From contig CACMPM010000001.1 in NCBI GenBank assembly GCA_902615625.1, positions 64,169 through 128,168 on the forward strand: a DNA stretch of 64,000 nucleotides. Reading direction: 5' to 3'. The notes beneath the pieces were generated by a model that was not told where the DNA came from, made no database searches, and saw nothing but the letters and a program-made list of their open reading frames with translations. Origin of the DNA: an uncultured Alphaproteobacteria bacterium. GTDB lineage: Bacteria > Pseudomonadota > Alphaproteobacteria > HIMB59 > GCA-002718135. Positions 1 to 8,413 of the stretch are shown piece after piece. The first letter of the stretch is position 1. Every line of letters starts with the position of its first letter. The position numbers and the translations under genes were made by a program.

Positions 1-804
1 AAAACTGAAGTTGAAGATATAAAAAATTTTGAAATAAGTAGAGATACGCATGTTTATTTTAGAGTATTATTGGATGAAAATTCTGAACAATTTACATTTA
101 GGTGGGTTAAAAACTACGGTCCAATTATTCTAAGAGAGAATAACAATAACAAATTAGAAGATGAATTAGTTACAGAATATTTGCAATCAGGAATGGAGTC
201 AAGTCAATTTTCATTTAAGGAAAATAATTTTAGTAAAACATTTAATAGCTTCGCAAAATTTTTTGTACTTGGAATTCAACATATAATTCCAAAAGGATTA
301 GATCATATTTTGTTCATATTTGGACTTTTTTTATTTTCATCATCTTTAAAAAAATTAATTTCTCAAATAACTATATTTACTATTGCTCATTCAATTACTC
401 TCATATTTGTTTCTTTATCTCTAATGAGAATCAATCCTCAAATTGTTGAACCTATAATTGCACTCTCTATAGTCTATATAGGATTAGAAAATATTTTTAA
501 AAAATATATTAAAGAATATTTAAGATATGTTGTAATCTTATTTTTTGGATTACTTCATGGTTTAGGATTTGCATTAGTTTTGAGTGATATAGGTTATAGG
601 AGTACAGACTTGTTTATAAATCTTGTATCTTTTAATATTGGTATTGAAGTAGCGCAAATATCTATAGTAATGGTTTTATATCTATTGATTGCGTTAAACT
701 TTGCAAAAAATAAAAATTATAGAATATTTTTTCAAGTTCCATCTTCTATATTAATATCAAGTGTTGGGTTATATTGGTTTTTTGAAAGAATTAATTTTTT
801 TTAA
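1..804 (+). CDS. HupE/UreJ-type membrane protein (5' end outside window)
   Basis: The frame is already open at base 1, so the true start lies upstream. The first ~60 visible residues look like an extracytoplasmic domain. They are followed by about six hydrophobic segments carrying family hallmarks: a GIQHIIPKGLDHILF stretch, an AHSITL motif, IVYIGLEN, FGLLHGLGFA and FNIGIEVAQ. This pattern matches the HupE/UreJ_2 family, often assumed to transport nickel or cobalt, although many members have no proven substrate. No hydrogenase or urease gene is visible nearby, so a metal role is inference. The gene ends in TAA and is followed by 216 bases with no recognisable gene before tRNA-Ser. Confidence 0.8.
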   Translation, partial: KTEVEDIKNFEISRDTHVYFRVLLDENSEQFTFRWVKNYGPIILRENNNNKLEDELVTEYLQSGMESSQFSFKENNFSKTFNSFAKFFVLGIQHIIPKGLDHILFIFGLFLFSSSLKKLISQITIFTIAHSITLIFVSLSLMRINPQIVEPIIALSIVYIGLENIFKKYIKEYLRYVVILFFGLLHGLGFALVLSDIGYRSTDLFINLVSFNIGIEVAQISIVMVLYLLIALNFAKNKNYRIFFQVPSSILISSVGLYWFFERINFF

Positions 805-1020
805 TAATAGCTAATCAATCTAAATCAGCAAAATACCATTAATTTAATAAAGGACTTTGGGAGCAAAATTGGAGCAGTAAAAGATCAACTTTCTTATATA
901 TTCTTATTTAATCCCATGATATTATTTCACTTGATATAGAGAGATTGGAACTGTAATAATCTTTGTTTATCAAGAAAAATTAAACATGGAAGCTTATTAG
1001 AAGATCATGATTAACGAACA

Positions 1021-1112
1021 GGAGAGATGGGTGAGTGGCTTAAACCACAGGTTTGCTAAACCTGCGAAGGAAGTAATTCCTTCCGAGGGTTCGAATCCCT
1101 CTCTCTCCGCCA
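1021..1112 (+). tRNA. tRNA-Ser (GCU)
   Basis: The full cloverleaf can be drawn. The acceptor GGAGAGA pairs with TCTCTCC, the anticodon stem CAGGT/ACCTG encloses anticodon GCT at 1055-1057, and there is a long variable arm (GAAGGAAG...CTTCC) typical of class II serine tRNAs. The T-arm contains GGTTCGAATCC. The discriminator is G1109 and the CCA end is encoded (1110-1112). The dapA start codon follows only 6 bases later. Confidence 0.97.
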
Positions 1113-1118
1113 TATAAA

Positions 1119-1991
1119 ATGTTTAAAGGAAGTATACCTGCTGTTATTACTCCATTTATTGAAGATAAAGTTGATTATGATTCATTGATTAAAGTATTAA
1201 CTTATTTAATAGATAATGGATCAAACGGACTTGTTCCATGCGGTACAACTGGAGAGTCTCCAACTTTATCACATGCAGAACATAAAAAAATAATTGAAGA
1301 AACTATCAAAATTACTGACAAACGAATCCCAGTTATAGCTGGAACTGGTTCAAATAATACTTTAGAAGCAATTGAATACACTAATCATGCTGAAAAATCA
1401 GGCGCTGATGCTGCTTTAGTTGTAACACCATACTATAATAAACCAACGCAATCAGGATTATACGAACATTTCAAAACGATTGCTGATAAAACTAATATCC
1501 CAATAATCATATATAATATTCCTGGTAGATCGATTGTTGATATGACTATCGAAACAATGATTGAGTTATCAAAAATAAAAAACATAATCGGGGTTAAAGA
1601 TGCAACTAATGATTTGTTTAGACCACTAATTACTAGAAAAAAAATGCAAGAAGAATTTTGTTATCTCTCTGGAGAAGATGGAACTGCTCTTGCTTATTTA
1701 GCACAAGGTGGACACGGCTGCATATCTGTTACAGCTAATGTTGCTCCAAAATTATGCTCAGAGATGCATTCAGCATGGCAAGAAAAAAATATTTCTAAAG
1801 CTCAAGAAATAAATTTAAAATTATCTTCTTTACACAATGCCTTGTTTATAGAATCAAGTCCAGGGCCAGTTAAATATGCTGCTTCGTTGCTAGGGTTGTG
1901 TAATAAGGACACAAGACTTCCATTAACTGGAATTAAAGATGATACAAAGAAATTAGTTGAAAGTTGCCTTCAAGAATTAGAACTAATATAA
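1119..1991 (+). CDS. dapA: 4-hydroxy-tetrahydrodipicolinate synthase
   Basis: DapA condenses pyruvate with aspartate semialdehyde in the cytoplasm, the first committed step toward lysine and diaminopimelate. The 290-residue length is standard for this TIM-barrel family. Visible marks are the PCGTTGESPTL loop with Thr44-Thr45, Tyr132 in IIYNIPGR, and the Schiff-base Lys160 in GVKDATND. The N-terminus (MFKGSIPAVITPF) fits the family exactly, so this ATG is the start although it lies only 6 bases after the CCA of tRNA-Ser and has no Shine-Dalgarno site. smpB begins at the base after its stop codon. The mRNA 5' end is probably made by processing of the tRNA; that is inference. Confidence 0.97.
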   Translation: MFKGSIPAVITPFIEDKVDYDSLIKVLTYLIDNGSNGLVPCGTTGESPTLSHAEHKKIIEETIKITDKRIPVIAGTGSNNTLEAIEYTNHAEKSGADAALVVTPYYNKPTQSGLYEHFKTIADKTNIPIIIYNIPGRSIVDMTIETMIELSKIKNIIGVKDATNDLFRPLITRKKMQEEFCYLSGEDGTALAYLAQGGHGCISVTANVAPKLCSEMHSAWQEKNISKAQEINLKLSSLHNALFIESSPGPVKYAASLLGLCNKDTRLPLTGIKDDTKKLVESCLQELELI

Positions 1992-2438
1992 ATGAAAATA
2001 ATTGCTGCTAACAATAGGGCAAATTACAATTATACAATATCAAATAAAATAGAGGCTGGTATTGTACTAACTGGCTCTGAAGTAAAATCTTTACGTACTA
2101 ACACAGGGTCTATTAGAGGATCATATATAATTGAACAAAATGGTGAATTATGGCTTTCAAATGCATTTATAAAAAAATATCAAAATTCTAATGATAATAG
2201 TTATGATCCAAGTAGAAACAGAAAGTTATTAGTAACAAAAAAAGAATTTTACAAAATATCTGGATCTATAAAACAAGGCGGTTTTACAATTATCCCAATT
2301 TCTTTATATTTTTCAGATAAAGGTATTGCGAAACTTTCATGTGGGATTGCAAAAGGTAAGAAAAAAATTGATAAAAGACAATCAATAAAACAAAGGGATT
2401 GGAATGTAAAAAAACAAAGATTACTAAAAAATAATTAA
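1992..2438 (+). CDS. smpB: SsrA-binding protein SmpB
   Basis: SmpB binds tmRNA and brings it to stalled ribosomes for trans-translation. The 148-residue protein starts with [20 protein letters not shown], continues with [10 protein letters not shown] and ends in a basic tail ([16 protein letters not shown]), the usual SmpB layout. Its ATG directly abuts the dapA stop, so the two are probably translated from one message. The dapA-smpB pairing is common in alphaproteobacteria. No tmRNA gene was recognised in the window. Confidence 0.96.
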   Translation: MKIIAANNRANYNYTISNKIEAGIVLTGSEVKSLRTNTGSIRGSYIIEQNGELWLSNAFIKKYQNSNDNSYDPSRNRKLLVTKKEFYKISGSIKQGGFTIIPISLYFSDKGIAKLSCGIAKGKKKIDKRQSIKQRDWNVKKQRLLKNN

Positions 2439-2475
2439 CTATTTACTTTTAAAATTTGATGACTATAAGCCTCAT

Positions 2476-2895
2476 ATGGCTAGAATAACAGTAGAAGATT
2501 GTATTGATAAATTTTCAAGTAGATTTGAATTGGTCTTAGTCGCCTCTAATAGAGCCAGAAAACTTCACTCTGGTGAGGATCCTACTGTTAAAATTGACAA
2601 TGACAAAAATACAGTAATCGCACTTAGAGAAATAGCTGAGGAGACCGTTACAGCAGAACAACTTAAAAATGATTTAATTGAAGAATACCAAACTAATACT
2701 TTTATAGAAGATGAAGATATAAACGAAATTGAAGATAATAGTGATGAAAATCAACTTGAAACAAGTAATTTAGAAATTAATCAAGCAACTCAAGATGAAA
2801 AAACTATTGCTCCGCCTGAAGAAGAATCACATATTGAAAATTCACAAGATAAATTAGCTAATTCATCTGATGAAGAGAAAGTACAAGATTTATAA
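2476..2895 (+). CDS. rpoZ: RNA polymerase omega subunit
   Basis: Omega is the small structural subunit that helps fold and hold beta-prime in RNA polymerase. The first ~75 residues match the family: [20 protein letters not shown], then ASNRARKL and a [14 protein letters not shown] helix. The remaining ~65 residues are a low-complexity acidic tail rich in Glu, Asp, Asn and Gln, making the protein (139 residues) longer than the usual 70-130. It lies just upstream of rsh, a very conserved rpoZ-spoT pairing. The tail may be a disordered spacer. Confidence 0.93.
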   Translation: MARITVEDCIDKFSSRFELVLVASNRARKLHSGEDPTVKIDNDKNTVIALREIAEETVTAEQLKNDLIEEYQTNTFIEDEDINEIEDNSDENQLETSNLEINQATQDEKTIAPPEEESHIENSQDKLANSSDEEKVQDL

Positions 2896-2938
2896 TAAAG
2901 CTAATTTATAATATAAGTAAATAATTTTAAAATTATTT

Positions 2939-5062
2939 ATGGTCAAAGAAATTCACAATGAAATAGAACTAATTACCTCTTATCTAAAGCCTGAAGAAAA
3001 AAATAAAGTAAGACATGCACTTAGATTGAGTGAAGAAGCTCATAGTAACCAGCTCAGAAAATCCGGTGATCCTTTTATAACACATCCATTAGAAGTTGCA
3101 AAAATTTTGACTTCTATAAAGTTAGATGCAGATTCTATTGTAGCTGGCCTTCTTCATGATACTCTTGAAGATACAAATTTAAATATAGATGAAATTTATA
3201 AAAAATTTGGTAATCAAATAGTCGAGCTTGTTGATGGATTAACAAAAATAAATAAATATTCGTTAAAGGTTAATAATCAAAAATTTGGAGAAAATTATAA
3301 AAAATTAATTTTAGCCACTACAAAAGATTTAAGAGTAATTTTAGTAAAATTAGCTGATAGATTACACAATATGAGAACTATTCAATTTTTAAAAGATGAA
3401 AATAAAAAAACTAAAATAGCGCTAGAAACATTAGAAGTATTTGCACCTTTGGCACAACGATTAGGTATGAAGGAATGGCAAGATGAGTTGGAAGATATTT
3501 CATTTGAAGTAATAAATCCTGATGCGAAAAAAACAATTATAGAAAGATTAGAATATTTAAAATCAAAGGACGATAATATAATCGATGAAATTAGATATGA
3601 GTTAAAAAATATTTTTTTTCAAGAAGATTTATTTTGTAAAGTAGAGGGTAGGATAAAATCTCCATATTCAATATGGAATAAAATCAAAAATAAAAACATC
3701 TCTTTTGAACAACTTTCAGACATTATGGCTTTTAGGGTTATTACTAATTCTACTCGAGAGTGTTATAGATGTTTAGGTATAATCCATAGGCAATATCAAT
3801 ATATACAAGGTCGATTTAAGGATTTTATTTCTGCACCCAAATCAAATGGATATAGAGCTCTGCATACATCAGTTATGGGACCAAAAAACAAAAAAATTGA
3901 GATTCAATTTCGCTCAAACATAATGAATCAAATTGCTGATTTTGGTGTAGCATCTCATTGGAAATATAAAGACCCAAAAAAAATAAAAGAAAAAGATGCT
4001 AGAGAATATAAGTGGGTTTATGATTTAGTTGACTCAATGAATTCTTCATCTTCTCAAGATGAATTAATTCAAAATTCAAAATTAAAAGTATTTCAGAACG
4101 ATATTTATGTTTTTACTCCCAAAGGCGATCTAATAGAGCTACCTAAAAATGCAACTCCTGTTGACTTTGCATATGCTATACATAGTCAAATTGGTGATAA
4201 ATGTGTGGCTGCAAAAATTAATGATAAGTTACAACCATTAAAAACTATTTTAAAAAATGGCGATCAAATAGAAATAATTACATCAGAAACTTCACAGCCA
4301 TCACCTTTATGGCAAAGATTTGCAGTTACAACAAAAGTTAAATCTCAACTAAGAAGATTTTTTAGATATAAAAAGAAAGAGGAACACATAATATTTGGTA
4401 GAGAAATATTAATAAATTATTTTCAAAAAGAAAATTATGAGCTTAATAAAAATATTAAACAAAAAATACTTGAAGATTTTAATTATGAATCAATAGATGA
4501 TGTATATGCTTCTATAGGCTCAGGAGAAATTACAGCACTTTCCGTAATTAAAAAAATTTACCCTGAATATAATTTTGTTCCAGTTTCTAAATTTAGTGAA
4601 AATATACAAAATCCTATAAAATTAAAAGGCTTAACTGCTGGAATGTCTTATCATTTGGCCGGCTGTTGCTCCCCCTTAAAGGGTGATAGCATAGTAGGTA
4701 TAGTTACTGCTGGAATAGGTGTGGCAGTTCATACTCTTGATTGTGATACTCTTTCTTCATATCAAGATGCACCTGATAGATGGCTAAATATATCATGGGA
4801 TAGTCAAAATAATTTAGATACTGTATCAAATGCAAGAATTGTTGTTGTGTTGTTCAACAAACCAGGAAGTCTTGGAAAAGTAACTACTGTCATTGCAAAA
4901 AATAATGGGAATATTTCAAATATTCTTTTCTCGTTAAGAAAACCTGACTTTTTTGAGATTATAATAGACATCGAAGTTAGAGACGCTAATCATTTACAAA
5001 ATATTATTGCAGCATTAAGAATGGAAAAAGAAGTATCTTCCTTAGAGAGATTGAAAGGTTAA
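2939..5062 (+). CDS. rsh: Bifunctional (p)ppGpp synthetase/hydrolase (Rsh/SpoT)
   Basis: This is the stringent-response enzyme that makes and degrades (p)ppGpp. The domains read in order. The HD hydrolase domain has His49 and His73-Asp74 (LLHDTLEDT), so hydrolysis should be intact. The synthetase domain follows (DIMAFRVIT, PKSNGYRALHTSV, IEIQFRS). Then come a TGS domain (VFTPKGDLIELPKNATPVDFAYAIH) at about 390-450, a Cys-containing zinc-finger-like stretch (HLAGCCSPLKGD), and a C-terminal ACT domain from about 630. The length of 707 residues is typical. acpS follows 1 base after the stop. In many alphaproteobacteria pyrE and/or pdxJ sit between rsh and acpS; they are absent here. Confidence 0.96.
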   Translation: MVKEIHNEIELITSYLKPEEKNKVRHALRLSEEAHSNQLRKSGDPFITHPLEVAKILTSIKLDADSIVAGLLHDTLEDTNLNIDEIYKKFGNQIVELVDGLTKINKYSLKVNNQKFGENYKKLILATTKDLRVILVKLADRLHNMRTIQFLKDENKKTKIALETLEVFAPLAQRLGMKEWQDELEDISFEVINPDAKKTIIERLEYLKSKDDNIIDEIRYELKNIFFQEDLFCKVEGRIKSPYSIWNKIKNKNISFEQLSDIMAFRVITNSTRECYRCLGIIHRQYQYIQGRFKDFISAPKSNGYRALHTSVMGPKNKKIEIQFRSNIMNQIADFGVASHWKYKDPKKIKEKDAREYKWVYDLVDSMNSSSSQDELIQNSKLKVFQNDIYVFTPKGDLIELPKNATPVDFAYAIHSQIGDKCVAAKINDKLQPLKTILKNGDQIEIITSETSQPSPLWQRFAVTTKVKSQLRRFFRYKKKEEHIIFGREILINYFQKENYELNKNIKQKILEDFNYESIDDVYASIGSGEITALSVIKKIYPEYNFVPVSKFSENIQNPIKLKGLTAGMSYHLAGCCSPLKGDSIVGIVTAGIGVAVHTLDCDTLSSYQDAPDRWLNISWDSQNNLDTVSNARIVVVLFNKPGSLGKVTTVIAKNNGNISNILFSLRKPDFFEIIIDIEVRDANHLQNIIAALRMEKEVSSLERLKG

Positions 5063-5063
5063 A

Positions 5064-5450
5064 ATGATTTATGGAAATGGCATAGATATTATTGATATAA
5101 ATAGGATAAGAAAAGTAATTGATAAATATGGTAATAGATTTAAAAAAAGATGTTTTAGTCTTTCTGAGATAGAAAGATCAGAGAAAAGAATAAATTCAGT
5201 TGAATCATATGCAAAAAGATATGCAGCCAAAGAAGCTTGTGCTAAAGCTTTAGGAACAGGTTTAGCTAGAGGTGTGTTTTGGAAAGATATTGAAGTTGAA
5301 AATAACCAATATGGCAAACCATTGATAAAACTTCATGGAAAAGCAAAAGAAATTTTTAAAAATATGAATAAATATTCAAATACACAAATCGAAGTATCAC
5401 TTTCTGATGAAAAAAAATATGCAATAGCAAATGTTATAATCTATGACTAA
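5064..5450 (+). CDS. acpS: Holo-[acyl-carrier-protein] synthase
   Basis: AcpS transfers 4'-phosphopantetheine from CoA to the serine of acyl carrier protein. The 128-residue protein has the two family signatures: GNGIDIIDINRI with metal-binding Asp8, and RYAAKEACAKALGTG with Glu57. The later GKPLIKLHG segment also fits. It lies 1 base after rsh and overlaps the start of lepB by 8 bases, in the standard acpS-lepB-rnc-era-recO order, so it is very likely part of one long operon. Confidence 0.95.
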   Translation: MIYGNGIDIIDINRIRKVIDKYGNRFKKRCFSLSEIERSEKRINSVESYAKRYAAKEACAKALGTGLARGVFWKDIEVENNQYGKPLIKLHGKAKEIFKNMNKYSNTQIEVSLSDEKKYAIANVIIYD

Positions 5451-6177
5451 AGGTAAAAAAAATAGTTTTTTTGGTAATTTAAAATCAATATTTATAGCAA
5501 TCTTCATAGCTTTATTAATTAGATCATTTGTATTTGAACCATTCAATATACCTTCAGGATCAATGAAGCCAAATCTTCTTGTAGGAGATTTTATTTTTGT
5601 TTCAAAATATTCATACGGTTTTTCAAAACACTCTCTTCCATTTTCCATACCTTTAATACCCGGTAAAATATTTTCAAACACGCCTGAGAGAGGTGATGTA
5701 GTAGTTTTTAAAACTCCTGAAAATAATAGAACTGATTATATTAAAAGAGTTATTGGTCTTCCTGGTGATAAAATAGAAATTAAAAATGGTATTATTTTTA
5801 TTAATGGATCAGAAATTCTAAGAAAAAAACTAAATGATTTTATAGATACAGATAACAAATCGAGTAATAAAAGAGTTAGAATGTATAATGAATATTTTTT
5901 TAACAAAGAAATCAACATTCTTGATATCACAGACAATGGTATAGCGGACAATACTCAGTTATTTAATGTTCCAGAAAATCATTTCTTTGTAATGGGTGAT
6001 AATAGAGATAATTCACAAGATAGTAGATTTATAAGTACAGTTGGTTTCATTCCTTATGAAAATTTAGTTGGTAAAGCGCAGTTTATTTTCTTTTCTTTAG
6101 AAAATGCAAGATTTTTACAAATATGGAAATGGCCTAATTCAATTAGATATGAAAGAATTTTTCAAAAAATTCAATGA
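5443..6177 (+). CDS. lepB: Signal peptidase I
   Basis: LepB cleaves signal peptides from exported proteins on the outer face of the inner membrane. An N-terminal membrane segment at about residues 12-30 is followed by box B (PSGSMKP, nucleophile Ser40), box C and D (RGDVVVFKTP and YIKRVIGLPGD, general base Lys101) and box E (MGDNRDNSQDSR). At 244 residues it is the usual size for alphaproteobacteria. It overlaps acpS at its start and rnc at its end by 4 bases, indicating translational coupling. Confidence 0.96.
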   Translation: MTKGKKNSFFGNLKSIFIAIFIALLIRSFVFEPFNIPSGSMKPNLLVGDFIFVSKYSYGFSKHSLPFSIPLIPGKIFSNTPERGDVVVFKTPENNRTDYIKRVIGLPGDKIEIKNGIIFINGSEILRKKLNDFIDTDNKSSNKRVRMYNEYFFNKEINILDITDNGIADNTQLFNVPENHFFVMGDNRDNSQDSRFISTVGFIPYENLVGKAQFIFFSLENARFLQIWKWPNSIRYERIFQKIQ

Positions 6178-6881
6178 TAGACAGTAAAAAAATCAAACTA
6201 TTTGAAAAAAAAATAAATTATAAGTTTAAAAATAGCAAATTGTTAATTCAATCCTTAACTCATCCCAGTTTCTATTTAGAAAATGAAAAAAAAATTAAAA
6301 TAAATGAATTTGAAAGATTTGAATTTTTGGGTGATCGAGTACTAGGATTAATAATAGCAAATTTATTATTTTCAAAATATAAAAAGTTTAATGAAGGTGA
6401 TTTATCTAAAAAATATTCTTATTTAGTTCAAAAAAAATTTTTGTTTAAAATTTCTCAAGAATTGCAAATAGAAGATGTGCTTCAATATAATTTTAAGAAA
6501 AAAAATAATAAAATGTTAAATTCAATTTTTTCAGATTCAGTAGAGTCATTAATTGGAGCAATATTTATAGATGGTGGATATAATTCTTCATTTGGTTTTA
6601 TAAGTAAATTTTGGTCAAAATATCTAGATATTGAAGTTTCTAAAACTTTAGACCCAAAAACATTATTACAAGAAATATCACAACAACTTTATAAAAAACT
6701 TCCTGAATATAAATTAATCAAAAAAAAAGGGCCACCTCATTCACCCACATTCACTGTTTCAGTTAAAGTGGTAAATCTAAATAAGATTAATTCAAAAGGT
6801 TATTCAATAAGAGAGGCAGAGAAAAATGCAGCAGAAATTGCATTAAAAAAAATTAATGAAAAGAAAAATATTAAAAATTAG
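6174..6881 (+). CDS. rnc: Ribonuclease III
   Basis: RNase III cuts double-stranded RNA during rRNA processing and mRNA turnover. The signature FERFEFLGDRVLG with catalytic carboxylates lies near residue 45, with the second conserved acidic site at DSVESLIGAIFIDGG. The C-terminal third (from about 160) is a double-stranded RNA-binding domain ending in EAEKNAAEIALKKI. Its 3' end overlaps the start of era by 26 bases. The reading frame is intact at 235 residues. Confidence 0.95.
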   Translation: MIDSKKIKLFEKKINYKFKNSKLLIQSLTHPSFYLENEKKIKINEFERFEFLGDRVLGLIIANLLFSKYKKFNEGDLSKKYSYLVQKKFLFKISQELQIEDVLQYNFKKKNNKMLNSIFSDSVESLIGAIFIDGGYNSSFGFISKFWSKYLDIEVSKTLDPKTLLQEISQQLYKKLPEYKLIKKKGPPHSPTFTVSVKVVNLNKINSKGYSIREAEKNAAEIALKKINEKKNIKN

Positions 6882-7713
6882 TCTTGTCGGTAAGACTAAT
6901 GCAGGTAAATCAACTCTATTAAATAACCTTGTTGGTGAGAAAATTTCAATAACAAACAAAAAAATTAATACCACTGAAGATTTTGTAATTGGTATTGTTA
7001 ATATTAAAAATACTCAATTAGTTCTATATGATACACCTGGTATTAGTTTTCTTAGAGATAATAAATCTCAAAAAACTAAATTGAAGAAAAATTTATGGGA
7101 AGCTTTAAATCAATCAGATATTATTATTTATTTAATTGATTCAAAAAGGATTGAATTAAATGATTTAAAAAATGACTTTCCTAAACTTTATGAATTAAAT
7201 AAAAATATTTCAATTATTTTTAATAAAACCGATTTAATAAAAGCTGAAAATTTACTTAAGCATATAAAATTAATTATAGAAAAATATAAAATAGAGAAAT
7301 TTTTTAACATATCAGCTAAAAAAAAATTAGGTTTTGAAAATTTAATTGATTATCTTTTAGAAAAATCAAAATATGGAAGGTGGCTATATAAGAATAATGA
7401 AATCACAGACAAAGATGATATATTTATCACCAATGAATGCACGAGAAATGAAATACTATCATTAATTCATAAAGAAATTCCATATAATATAGAAGTAACA
7501 AATAAAACTTTTAAATATTTGAAAAATGGACAGCTAAAAATAAAGCAAGATATTATTATTAATAATGACAGATACAAAAAAATATTATTGGGTAGAAAAG
7601 GATCTAAAATAAAAGACATTAGAATAAAAAGTCAAAAAGAAATTTCTAATATTTTAGATGTAAAAACTCATCTTTATATTAATGTTATTTCATCAGATGC
7701 AAAAAAAATTTAA
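6856..7713 (+). CDS. era: GTPase Era
   Basis: Era is a GTPase needed for 16S rRNA maturation and 30S assembly. The P-loop GKTNAGKST is at the N-terminus. A switch Thr lies in the INTTEDFVIG stretch, the G3 motif is DTPGI, the G4 motif NKTD and the G5-like stretch ISAKK. The C-terminal ~90 residues form the KH RNA-binding domain with LLGRKGSKIKDI. It starts inside the end of rnc and ends inside the start of recO, so the whole stretch is translationally linked. Confidence 0.95.
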   Translation: MKRKILKISLVGKTNAGKSTLLNNLVGEKISITNKKINTTEDFVIGIVNIKNTQLVLYDTPGISFLRDNKSQKTKLKKNLWEALNQSDIIIYLIDSKRIELNDLKNDFPKLYELNKNISIIFNKTDLIKAENLLKHIKLIIEKYKIEKFFNISAKKKLGFENLIDYLLEKSKYGRWLYKNNEITDKDDIFITNECTRNEILSLIHKEIPYNIEVTNKTFKYLKNGQLKIKQDIIINNDRYKKILLGRKGSKIKDIRIKSQKEISNILDVKTHLYINVISSDAKKI

Positions 7714-8413
7714 CGGAATACTTATACATTCAAAAGTTTTTAAAGATAATGATTTATTAATTAAATTTTTATCAGATACAGATGAGATATTCTCAGGAAT
7801 TGTATACGGAGGACTGTCAAAGAGTAAGAAAAATATAATGCAACTTGGTTTTTTTTTAAATTTGGATGTGACTTTCATTGGAAATCGTCCTCCATCAATA
7901 AAAGCTGAATTATCAAAACCTTATTTATCAAGTGTTATTAATGATAAATATAAACTAAGCTGCCTACTTTCAGTTGTATCTTTAATTAATGCCTCAGTAA
8001 TTGAAGGACAGAAAATAAATCAAATATTTAAAATTTCTAAAGAGTTTTTAGAAATTATGATTAGTAAAAAAAAATGGTTAAATTTCTTTTGTATCTACTT
8101 ATTTGATCTACTTAAATATATTGGATACGAATTAGATTATGTTAACAATAATAGATTGAAATATTTTGATACAGATACTTTAGAATTTAAAGAAAATTAC
8201 TCAAACTATACTATTGATTTTCCTCATCATCTTTTTGTAAGTAATTCAAATATTGCATTCGATTATAAGTCTTTAAATAATTTTTTTAAAATTTTTGAAA
8301 TTATTTTTATTAAAAATCATTTATCAAATTTAAATCATAAATTGCCAAATCAGTATATTTTATTTAAGAAAAATATAATCAGTTTTTTAGAAAAGAATGA
8401 ACAAAATAATTGA
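7697..8413 (+). CDS. recO: DNA repair protein RecO
   Basis: RecO helps load RecA onto SSB-coated single-stranded DNA during gap repair. The N-terminal OB-fold shows the family pattern GILIHSKVFKDNDLLIKFLS, followed by a mostly helical C-terminal region with no zinc-binding cysteines. I place the start at the ATG at 7697 because it aligns with the usual RecO N-terminus; an in-frame ATG 15 bases upstream (7682) is possible. The sequence is divergent, but its position between era and parC supports the call. Confidence 0.85.
   Translation: MQKKFNGILIHSKVFKDNDLLIKFLSDTDEIFSGIVYGGLSKSKKNIMQLGFFLNLDVTFIGNRPPSIKAELSKPYLSSVINDKYKLSCLLSVVSLINASVIEGQKINQIFKISKEFLEIMISKKKWLNFFCIYLFDLLKYIGYELDYVNNNRLKYFDTDTLEFKENYSNYTIDFPHHLFVSNSNIAFDYKSLNNFFKIFEIIFIKNHLSNLNHKLPNQYILFKKNIISFLEKNEQNN

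Noticed and set aside
805-1020. Gap between the HupE-like gene and tRNA-Ser checked for an integrase remnant or small gene
   Set aside because: No frame longer than a few dozen codons and no recognisable protein motif on either strand; nothing reportable found.
2918-2939. 22-base perfect palindrome of A/T only just before the rsh start
   Set aside because: In a 70% AT sequence of this length such a palindrome is expected about once by chance, it has no G/C in the stem, and no regulator or terminator pattern fits.
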